A stretch of 5,149 nt of DNA from a bacterium. Lineage in GTDB: Bacteria; Eremiobacterota; Eremiobacteria; Baltobacterales; Baltobacteraceae. A model generated the notes under the pieces. It did not search any database. It was given only the letters and a program-made list of their open reading frames with translations, and was not told where the DNA came from. Location of the stretch: positions 1 to 5,149 of the forward strand of contig JAJXXM010000320.1 of assembly GCA_021781095.1 (NCBI GenBank). Direction: 5' to 3'. Shown in pieces: positions 1-5,149 of this stretch. Numbering within the stretch: the stretch's first letter is position 1; every line of letters starts with the position of its first letter. Position numbers and translations under genes: made by a program.

Positions 1-1448
1 ACGGCGATATCGAGCGGCGCGTCGGGCATCACGACGAGAAATTCCTCGCCGCCGATTCGCCCCAGCGCATCTTCGAGGCGCAGCGCCGCGCGAATTTCGT
101 CGGCGACGCGCCGCAACACGCCGTCGCCGGCGGCGTGTCCCAAGCGATCGTTGATATCCTTAAAGCGATCGATATCGAGCATGAGCACCGCGCCGCGCCG
201 CGCGTCGTCGACGATCGCATTCAAGCGTTCGAGAATGGCGCGCCGATTGTAGACGCCGGTCAACGGATCGGTATTCGCGGCGTTGTGCGCCTCGGAGATG
301 CTTTGCAGATCGATCAGTAAGGGGGCCAACTCGCGCGCCGCTTGATAGAATTGCTGGTGCTCGCGCGCGCTGATATCGTCGCGTCGACGGTGCACGAGCA
401 GCGCGCCCGCCAGCGCCTCACCGGCGCGAATGGCGTAGACGGAGATCGTCGCGGAGCCGACGCTGGCCTTCGCGCTATCCCGTTCGGCGGAGGGCAGGCG
501 CGCGAGGAGCCGCGCGCGCAGGGCCGCGGCATCTTCGCCGATACTCGGGCCGAGGCTCGCGACGGTCTGCCATTTTTTCTTATTCTCGGTACGCGTAACG
601 ATTTCGAGCGTTTCGTCGACGAGCGCGCGGCGTAACGACCCGAGAATGCTGCGCATCTGCGGCAGCGGATCGCGCGCGGCGAGCATCGCGGCGACCGCCT
701 CGCGCACGAGTTTGAGCCGCGAGAGTTCACCGCTCAGGCGATCGTTGTTCCAGCGCAGCCACGCGAGATACGGGAGCGGCAGCCAGAGGGCGACGCCGAG
801 CGCCGGGCCGCCGGTAAGAAAGCCCCAGCGATCGACCGTCGCCCAGAGCGTGACCATCGCCAACGAGAGCCAGAGCCCGCGCGTGCGGGCGAATCGCAAC
901 ACGGTTTGGCAAATCGAGACGTTGCGCGCGATCGCCAATAAGGGTGCGGCAAACACGAGTTCGTACGCCGCCGCGACCGCCATGGCGATCTCAGCGAAGC
1001 GCAGGAAGTTCCACGACGTCAGTGCGTGCGGCGGTACGAACGCCGCGACGAGTAAGAGCAGCGTCGCACGCCCGACACCGTGCCGGAGAATATCGAAACC
1101 GAGTTCTTCGCGGCGAATATACGCCGCGAGCGAGAACCCGAGAAATGCGGCGAGCGCCGCGATCTCTCCGCCGTCGTGCGACGCCAGCAGCAACGGAGCG
1201 AGAATCGGAACGTCGAGCACGTAGCCTTCCGCGCCGAATGCGACGCGACGCGAGCGCAGGCGCGGCAACGATGTGGCGTAAAAGGCGACCGCAAACGTCG
1301 CGGCGAGCGCGAAGAAGGCAAGCAAAGAATCGGAGAGCGACCAGCGCACCGGGCCGCGCGCGATCGCGGTAATAAAAGCGACGAGACCGATCGCGCCTGG
1401 GGCGAAGATCGCCATGCGATAGAGGCGAGCGCGATCGAACGTCGTCAT
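1..1448 (-). CDS. Membrane-anchored GAF-GGDEF diguanylate cyclase, C-terminus cut by window edge
   Basis: Predicted to make cyclic-di-GMP from two GTP at the inner membrane. The minus-strand reading frame starts at ATG 1448-1446 and gives 482 complete residues before the window ends. Residues 1-232 are very hydrophobic, with about seven or eight possible membrane spans (roughly 12-30, 40-60, 77-111, 126-141, 150-174, 190-205, 208-231). A charged helix follows at about 233-258. A GAF-like domain at about 264-360 ends in a helical linker at 361-391. The GGDEF domain opens with TDPLTGVYNRR (393-403), then LDIDRF (424-429, metal-binding Asp) and the active-site GGEEF (466-470). An RxxD inhibitory site, RLED (457-460), lies five residues before GGEEF, as in PleD-type enzymes. 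Activity and product inhibition are therefore both likely. The start overlaps the metG stop as ATGA, implying translational coupling. No strong Shine-Dalgarno was seen. The ligand of the membrane/GAF part is unknown. An EAL domain further left cannot be excluded. Confidence 0.93.
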   Translation of the reverse strand, partial: MTTFDRARLYRMAIFAPGAIGLVAFITAIARGPVRWSLSDSLLAFFALAATFAVAFYATSLPRLRSRRVAFGAEGYVLDVPILAPLLLASHDGGEIAALAAFLGFSLAAYIRREELGFDILRHGVGRATLLLLVAAFVPPHALTSWNFLRFAEIAMAVAAAYELVFAAPLLAIARNVSICQTVLRFARTRGLWLSLAMVTLWATVDRWGFLTGGPALGVALWLPLPYLAWLRWNNDRLSGELSRLKLVREAVAAMLAARDPLPQMRSILGSLRRALVDETLEIVTRTENKKKWQTVASLGPSIGEDAAALRARLLARLPSAERDSAKASVGSATISVYAIRAGEALAGALLVHRRRDDISAREHQQFYQAARELAPLLIDLQSISEAHNAANTDPLTGVYNRRAILERLNAIVDDARRGAVLMLDIDRFKDINDRLGHAAGDGVLRRVADEIRAALRLEDALGRIGGEEFLVVMPDAPLDIA

Positions 1449-2980
1449 GCCGACGAAGGCTCGGGAACCTCAATTCGCGCGAAGAGCACCGCACCGGGTG
1501 CGGTGCGCGTTCCGGCGGCGAGCGCGCCCCAACGCAACGTGCGAAGTTCGCGTTCGTGCGCGCCCTCGGGGAGCCCGAGCTGCCGCGCGATTTCCGCGGC
1601 TTTCCCGGGCATAAACGGCGCGAGCAAGCTCGCCAGCCAGCGCAGCCCTTCGCAGAGTTCGTACATCAACGCATCGAGAGCGGCCTTCGCAGCGGGATCC
1701 TCGCGGCGTTTCCAGAGCTCCCACGGTTTGCGTTCGTCGATGCTGCGATTCAGGGCGCTCACCAACTGCCAGATCGTTTCGAGCGCGTCGCGAAACCGGA
1801 GATCGAAGATCGCGTCGGCGACCCGGCCCGGTAACGATGCGAACGCATCGCCGATACAATGCTCGCCCGGCGCCGGCACGATGCCGTCGCAGTATTTCGT
1901 CAGCATCGCCAACGAGCGACGGACGAGGTTTCCGACATCGTTGCCGAGATCGTCGTTGTTGCGAGCGATGATTTTCTCTTCCGAATACGAAAAGTCGCTA
2001 CCGAACGGCGCCTCGCGAAGAAGGAAATAGCGTAACGTATCGGCGCCGAAGCGTTCGGCGAGCGCGAACGGATCGGTCGCGTTGCCCATCGATTTTCCCA
2101 TTTTGCGGCCGTCGACGGTAATCCAACCGTGCGCGAAGACCAGCTCGGGTGCTTTTTCGCCGAGCGCCCAGAGCACCGCCGGCCAGACGATGGTGTGGAA
2201 GCGCGCGATCTCTTTGCCGATGAGTTGCACGCTCGCCGGCCAAAAACGCTCGAAGCGCGCGCCCGGCGTTCCATAATCGAGCGCGGAGATATAGTTTAAT
2301 AACGCATCGAACCAGACGTAGATCACGCCGCCGCCGCCGGGGATCTCGATGCCCCAATCGAAGTTTGTGCGCGAGATCGAAAAATCGTCGAGCCCTTCTT
2401 CTAAAAGCGAGAGCATCTCGTTATAGACGCTCTTGGGGCGTAGCCAGTTGGGATTCGCGCGATAGTAGTCGAGCAATCGATCGCGATAGGCCGAGAGCTT
2501 GAAAAACCAATCCTGTTCGGAGAGCCAGGTGACGGCGCGCCCGCACGTGGGGCACTTGCCGTCGACGAGTTTCGCTTCCAGCCAAAACGTCTCGTCTTCG
2601 ACGCAATACCAGCCCTCGTACGTGCCGAGATAGATATCGCCGCTCTCGCGCAGGCGTTCGAAGACGCGCTGGACGACGCGTTCGTGGCGCGGCTGCGTGG
2701 TGCGAATGAAATCGTCGTACGAAATATTGAAGGTGGCGAAGAGCTCTTGCCAGCGCGGAACGAGCGCGTCGCACCAATCCTGCGGCGACTTTCCCGCGGC
2801 GGCGGCGGCGTTCGCGACTTTTTGGCCGTGCTCGTCGGTGCCGGTGAGGAAGAAGGCCTCGCCTTCGGTGCGCGCCGTCCGGGCCAGAACGTCGGCGACC
2901 GCCGTCGTGTAGGCGTGGCCGATATGCGGATTGCCGGAAATATAATAAATCGGCGTGGTGACGTAAAACGGGCGCTTCAT
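1445..2980 (-). CDS. metG: Methionyl-tRNA synthetase, short form without C-terminal tRNA-binding domain
   Basis: Charges tRNA-Met with methionine using ATP in the cytoplasm; essential for initiation and elongation. The 511-residue protein has the class I HIGH motif at 19-22 in GNPHIGHAYTT, GTDEHG at 47-52, YVWFDAL at 221-227, and the second signature as KMGKS at 293-297 within GRKMGKSMGN. The anticodon-binding helical domain includes NRSIDERKPWEL (411-422). The connective-peptide knuckle has C126 and C143/C146 (CPTC), but the fourth zinc ligand position is D129 (CVED). The protein ends soon after the anticodon domain, so the EMAPII/Trbp111-like extension of longer MetRS enzymes is absent. The ATG directly follows the rsmI stop with no spacer, and only a weak purine stretch lies upstream, so reinitiation after rsmI is plausible. 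The stop overlaps the next gene's start. Identity is secure from motifs and full-length similarity to the bacterial family. Confidence 0.98.
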   Translation of the reverse strand: MKRPFYVTTPIYYISGNPHIGHAYTTAVADVLARTARTEGEAFFLTGTDEHGQKVANAAAAAGKSPQDWCDALVPRWQELFATFNISYDDFIRTTQPRHERVVQRVFERLRESGDIYLGTYEGWYCVEDETFWLEAKLVDGKCPTCGRAVTWLSEQDWFFKLSAYRDRLLDYYRANPNWLRPKSVYNEMLSLLEEGLDDFSISRTNFDWGIEIPGGGGVIYVWFDALLNYISALDYGTPGARFERFWPASVQLIGKEIARFHTIVWPAVLWALGEKAPELVFAHGWITVDGRKMGKSMGNATDPFALAERFGADTLRYFLLREAPFGSDFSYSEEKIIARNNDDLGNDVGNLVRRSLAMLTKYCDGIVPAPGEHCIGDAFASLPGRVADAIFDLRFRDALETIWQLVSALNRSIDERKPWELWKRREDPAAKAALDALMYELCEGLRWLASLLAPFMPGKAAEIARQLGLPEGAHERELRTLRWGALAAGTRTAPGAVLFARIEVPEPSSA

Positions 2981-3829
2981 CTACGCGGTGCTTCGCCCTG
3001 CGACGGCGGCTTTCCGTGCGGAGGCGCGCGCGTAGATCTCCGAACGTTCGCCCGCGCCGGCGGCCGCAAGGCGCCGTGCGATCGCCGAGACGCGCTCGCC
3101 GGCCGCGAGTGCGGCATCGATCGCGGAGTCGACCTCGGCGTCGCTCGGAGCGACGGGTTCCTGCAGGGGCGCCGCCTCGAGCGCGAACGCGATCTCGCCG
3201 CGCGGCGGATCGGAGAGCGCAGCGGCGACCTCCGCCGGGCTCCCCAGGATCTGCTGTTCGAAACGCTTGGTGTACTCGCGAAGCACGAAGAGCCGAGCGG
3301 TCGGAGCGACGCTTTCGAGATCGCGCAGCGTTGCGAGGATGCGCTTCGGGCTCTCGTACCAGATGGTGGTGCAACCACCGGCGAGCGCGCGTTGGAAGGC
3401 AAGGCGTCGCGCGCTCGAGCTGCGAGGAGCGAAGCCTTCGAACGTAAATCGCTGCAGGTCGAAGCCGGAGAGCAGGGCGACGCCGATTGCGGCACTCGGC
3501 CCCGGAAGCGCCTCGACCTCGATTCCGAGCGCGCGGGCAGCGGCGACGAGCTCGCTTCCGGGGTCGGAGATCCCGGGCGTTCCGGCATCGCTCACCACCA
3601 CGACGCGCTGCGTGCGCGCGCGTTCGAGGATGCCCGCGGTGATCGCGGCGGCATTTTGTTCGCGATAGCTGGCGAGTTCGCGCCCGGGCAGATCGAGCGC
3701 GCTCAAAAGCCTCCTCGCCACGCGGGTATCTTCGGCGACGATAAGGTCGGCCTCACGCAAAGCGTCGAGAGAGCGCAGCGTGATATCGCGCAGGTTCCCC
3801 AGCGGCGTCGCTACGAAGATCAGCGGCAT
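2981..3829 (-). CDS. rsmI: 16S rRNA (cytidine-1402 2'-O)-methyltransferase
   Basis: Uses S-adenosylmethionine to methylate the ribose of C1402 in 16S rRNA, next to the P site, which tunes decoding fidelity. The 282-residue protein shows the tetrapyrrole-methylase fold signatures in family order: ATPLGNLRDIT (7-17), AEDTR (32-36), the glycine-rich SAM site SDAGTPGISDPG (80-91), PGPSA (109-113), YESPKR (158-163), then REYTKRFEQ and a GEIAFAL strand. A short helical C-terminal domain at about 230-282 fits the usual RsmI tail. The ATG at 3829 is well supported because the first beta strand (PLIFVATP) begins at residue 2, leaving no room for a later start. It is the first gene of the apparent rsmI-metG-cyclase unit and abuts metG directly. 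Its promoter must lie inside the divergent glutaredoxin gene, since the two start codons overlap by two bases. The family is otherwise confused only with cobalamin-type methylases, which lack this motif set. Confidence 0.96.
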   Translation of the reverse strand: MPLIFVATPLGNLRDITLRSLDALREADLIVAEDTRVARRLLSALDLPGRELASYREQNAAAITAGILERARTQRVVVVSDAGTPGISDPGSELVAAARALGIEVEALPGPSAAIGVALLSGFDLQRFTFEGFAPRSSSARRLAFQRALAGGCTTIWYESPKRILATLRDLESVAPTARLFVLREYTKRFEQQILGSPAEVAAALSDPPRGEIAFALEAAPLQEPVAPSDAEVDSAIDAALAAGERVSAIARRLAAAGAGERSEIYARASARKAAVAGRSTA

Positions 3830-4088
3830 GAGCGCAGCATTCGATATCGAGCGGATTCCTCCGGGCGCGCGCCTCGAACTCTATACCAAGCCGGGGTGCC
3901 CGTACTGCGCCCAAGCGATGGCGCATTATCGCCGCGTAGGCACGCCGTTTACCGAGTACGACGCACAGAACGACCGTGCCGCCAAGGCGCGCATGCTCGA
4001 ACTCGCAGGCGGCGATCCCACGGTGCCGTGCATCGTCGTCGACGGTAGCTATCGGCAATCGGGTTGGGGCAAGCCGCTCCGCGGTTGA
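3828..4088 (+). CDS. Small glutaredoxin-like thiol-disulfide oxidoreductase (CPYC)
   Basis: Predicted cytoplasmic thioredoxin-fold protein that reduces disulfides or glutathione-type mixed disulfides. Starting at ATG 3828 it has 86 residues, normal for a glutaredoxin. The first strand, LELYTKPG (16-23), runs into the active site CPYC (24-27). The cis-proline loop is TVPCIVVDG (65-73), with an additional Cys at 68 directly after the cis-Pro. The usual glycine-rich GG-x-DL end is replaced by QSGWGKPLRG (77-86), as in a subgroup of minimal bacterial glutaredoxin-like proteins. An in-frame GTG at 3780 would add 16 residues inside rsmI, but these do not resemble the fold, so ATG 3828 is preferred. 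The gene is divergent from rsmI with overlapping start codons and no intergenic promoter space. Downstream are palindromic repeats. Its physiological reductant and partner are not evident from the window. Confidence 0.9.
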   Translation: MSAAFDIERIPPGARLELYTKPGCPYCAQAMAHYRRVGTPFTEYDAQNDRAAKARMLELAGGDPTVPCIVVDGSYRQSGWGKPLRG

Positions 4089-4098
4089 ACGGTGCACT

Positions 4099-4118
4099 AG
4101 CGTATCGGTCGATACGCT
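4099..4118 (+). terminator. Candidate stem-loop after glutaredoxin gene
   Basis: AGCGTATCG (4099-4107) and CGATACGCT (4110-4118) form a perfect 9-base inverted repeat around two bases, 10 bases after the glutaredoxin stop. There is no downstream T run, so a classical intrinsic terminator is doubtful. The arms match the CGTATCG part of the repeats that follow, so this may instead be a decayed repeat end joined to an inverted one. The structure is seen directly; the function is a guess. Confidence 0.35.
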
Positions 4119-4119
4119 C

Positions 4120-4171
4120 TGTCAGCCCGAGTAGCGCGCAGCGACCGCTGTGTCAGCCCGAGTAGCGCCGG
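4120..4171 (+). repeat. Two truncated copies of the palindromic repeat
   Basis: TGTCAGCCCGAGTAG occurs at 4120-4134 and again at 4151-4165, identical to the head of the full repeats that follow. After GTAG, however, the first continues for only 16 bases, ending in the same CCGCTG tail, and the second for only 6 bases. Both lack the central hairpin and the GTATCGAG arm. They are best read as deletion remnants on the gene-proximal side of the array. Confidence 0.85.
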
Positions 4172-4431
4172 TGTCAGCCCGAGTAGATGGCGAAGCCATC
4201 GTATCGATGGCCGCACTTCGCTTTGTCAGCCCGAGTAGATGGCGAAGCCATCGTATCGAGGGCCGCACTCCGCTGTGTCAGCCCGAGTAGATGGCGAAGC
4301 CATCGTATCGAGGGCCGCACTCCGCTGTGTCAGCCCGAGTAGCCCACGAAGTGGGCGTATCGAGGGCCGCACTCCGCTGTGTCAGCCCGAGTAGCCCACG
4401 AAGTGGGCGTATCGAGGGCCGCACTTCGGAC
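4172..4431 (+). repeat. Array A: five tandem 52-base REP-like palindromic units
   Basis: Unit starts (TGTCAGCCCGAGTAG) are at 4172, 4224, 4276, 4328 and 4380, exactly 52 bases apart. Each unit reads TGTCA, foot GCCC, GAGTAG, hairpin, CGTATCGAG, foot GGGC, then a CGCAC(T/C)(T/C)CG tail. The hairpin is ATGGC-GAA-GCCAT in the first three units (4187-4199, 4239-4251, 4291-4303) and CCCAC-GAA-GTGGG in the last two (4343-4355, 4395-4407). A flanking G and C extend each stem to six pairs. GTAG immediately 5' of a hairpin is the arrangement recognised by RAYT (Y1/HUH) transposases in known REP elements. No such transposase is in the window. The first and last units share a CACTTCG tail and the middle three have CACTCCG, suggesting internal amplification. 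The array is in sense orientation to the upstream glutaredoxin gene. REP identity is inferred from structure; the repeats themselves are certain. Confidence 0.93.
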
Positions 4432-4434
4432 CCC

Positions 4435-4622
4435 GCCTCGATACGGCGCCTGCAGCGCCTACTCGGCGTGACAACTGCGTCGCCTCGATACGGCGCCTGC
4501 AGCGCCTACTCGGCGTGACAACTGCGCCGCCTCGATACGGCGCCTGCAGCGCCTACTCGGCGTGACAACTGCGCCGCCTCGATACGGCGCCTGCAGCGCC
4601 TACTCGGCGTGACAAACGATCG
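4435..4622 (-). repeat. Array B: four tandem 47-base units, inverted relative to array A
   Basis: On the plus strand, GCCTCGATAC starts at 4435, 4482, 4529 and 4576, exactly 47 bases apart. Read on the minus strand each unit is TGTCACGCCGAGTAG, hairpin GGCGC-TGCAG-GCGCC, then GTATCGAGGC. This is the same order of elements as array A, with a different stem, a five-base loop in place of GAA, and a shorter foot (GCC/GGC). The hairpins lie at 4445-4459, 4492-4506, 4539-4553 and 4586-4600. The first three units are complete to 4575, with a one-base change (GCGTC versus GCGCC) after the first. The fourth is intact through TGACA at 4614 and then diverges. The array is in sense orientation to the permease gene that ends at 4639, mirroring the relation of array A to the glutaredoxin gene. 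Confidence 0.93.
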
Positions 4623-4630
4623 GCGTGACA
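4619..4630 (-). repeat. Truncated repeat head beside permease stop
   Basis: On the minus strand, TGTCACGCCG (4630-4621) repeats the head of the array B unit and continues AT instead of AGTAG, so the hairpin and second arm are missing. It lies 8 bases beyond the permease stop. It is a remnant on the gene-facing edge, like the two truncated copies at 4120-4171. The short length leaves some chance of coincidence. Confidence 0.6.
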
Positions 4631-4638
4631 CGTGTGCG

Positions 4639-5149
4639 CTACGACGGCGTGCGCAATATCTCCCAGACCTGCGCGAATTTCGGCGGACGTCCGTAGAGCA
4701 TCATGCCGACGCGATAGAGTTTTCCGGCGAACCATGCAATGCCCCAGAGCGCGAGCAGATTCAAGGCGATCGAGGTGGCGATCTCCCAGGTCGGCACGTG
4801 CGTTACCGCCATGCGCGCGAACATCACGAACGGCGAGAGTAGCGGCACGAAGCTGGTAACCGTCACCACGGGGAGCGAGGGCGCGTTGATCGCGAGGATG
4901 CCAAGAAAATACCCGCCGACGGTCGGGATGACCATCGGTCCCGAGATGCTGCCGAGATCTTCGGTGCGATTGATCAACGAAGCGACGCCGGCAAAGACGG
5001 TCGAGATCTGCAAAAAGCCGAGAATGAAGAACACGATAAACGCGGCGATCACTTCGGGCGAGAGCGTATTGCCGAGCAGCCCGGCGAGCGAGAACGGATT
5101 TGCAGCTGCTGCGGAGCTCGCTCCGGAACCGCTTCCGCTCGAACCGAGC
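4639..5149 (-). CDS. ABC-2/NatB-type transporter permease, C-terminal part only
   Basis: C-terminal 169 residues of an integral-membrane ABC exporter subunit; the N-terminus lies beyond the right edge. A Ser/Gly/Ala-rich stretch (about residues 2-16 of the visible part) precedes a short segment with LLGNTLSPE. Four predicted membrane spans follow, at about 33-58, 71-88, 96-115 and 123-146. The cytoplasmic tail GKLYRVGMMLYGRPPKFAQVWEIL (142-164, interior positions) is typical of the NatB/YhaP-like family, in which a GK-YR-G-LMYG-KP motif and a short EIWR-like helix end the protein. FARMAV (110-115) followed by VPTWEI also fits the family. The stop is TAG at 4641-4639. The partner ATPase is expected upstream, to the right of this window. 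The substrate cannot be inferred. A GTG at 5052 is internal to the continuing frame and is not the likely start. Confidence 0.9.
   Translation of the reverse strand, partial: LGSSGSGSGASSAAAANPFSLAGLLGNTLSPEVIAAFIVFFILGFLQISTVFAGVASLINRTEDLGSISGPMVIPTVGGYFLGILAINAPSLPVVTVTSFVPLLSPFVMFARMAVTHVPTWEIATSIALNLLALWGIAWFAGKLYRVGMMLYGRPPKFAQVWEILRTPS

Noticed and set aside
1080..2030. Plus-strand open frame of 316 codons
   Set aside because: It is antisense to the cyclase and metG, is Arg/Ser-rich with no recognisable fold, and conflicts with two clear genes.
2421..3374. Minus-strand open frame of 317 codons
   Set aside because: It is an out-of-frame shadow across the rsmI-metG junction; its composition is dominated by Arg and no motif is present.
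2684..4048. Long plus-strand open frame of 454 codons
   Set aside because: It lies antisense to metG and rsmI and has Arg/Gly/Ala-rich composition without any motif. It is an expected product of GC-rich codon bias opposite two well-identified genes.
4291..4518. Plus-strand open frame of 75 codons in the repeats
   Set aside because: It is built wholly from repeat units, and its start ATG is the hairpin stem itself, so it is not a plausible protein.
4120..4622. CRISPR array
   Set aside because: The periods are regular, but there are no unique spacers. The whole 52- or 47-base unit repeats, and the only variable part is the self-complementary hairpin stem. No cas genes are nearby.
4627..4634. 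ACACGTGT palindrome near the permease stop as an operator
   Set aside because: It is a single 8-base palindrome in a convergent 3' region with no promoter, and part of it is a repeat remnant.

Overview
The window is GC-rich bacterial chromosome with tightly packed, overlapping genes. No plasmid, phage or resistance marker is visible. The organism cannot be named from sequence alone. The protein styles and base composition recall deep-branching, poorly cultured soil or rock bacteria such as Candidatus Eremiobacterota/WPS-2, but that is an impression and not evidence.

Layout. From 3829 down to the left edge lies a minus-strand run with no gaps: rsmI (16S rRNA C1402 2'-O-methyltransferase, 3829-2981), metG (methionyl-tRNA synthetase, 2980-1445) and a membrane GAF-GGDEF diguanylate cyclase (1448-1, cut off by the window edge). 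rsmI and metG abut without a spacer. metG and the cyclase overlap through an ATGA stop/start. This looks like one transcription unit joining ribosome modification and aminoacylation to cyclic-di-GMP signalling. A small glutaredoxin (3828-4088, plus strand) diverges from rsmI, and the two ATG start codons share two bases in one CATG. From the right edge to 4639 runs the C-terminal part of a minus-strand ABC-2/NatB-type exporter permease.

The most unusual part is the 550-base convergent intergenic region 4089-4638. It holds no credible gene and is almost entirely palindromic repeats. Five tandem 52-base copies in plus orientation (4172-4431) are followed at once by four tandem 47-base copies of a related element in the opposite orientation (4435-4622). 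Truncated copies sit on the gene-facing side of each array. Every full copy has the order TGTCA - foot - GAGTAG - short hairpin - GTATCGAG - complementary foot. The hairpin stem differs between copies (ATGGC/GCCAT, CCCAC/GTGGG, GGCGC/GCGCC) and the outer foot also differs (GCCC/GGGC, GCC/GGC), but pairing is always kept. A GTAG tetranucleotide directly 5' of a hairpin is the hallmark of REP elements mobilised by RAYT (Y1/HUH) transposases. Each array is in sense orientation to the gene whose 3' end it follows, so both convergent transcripts would carry the same class of hairpin in their 3' ends.
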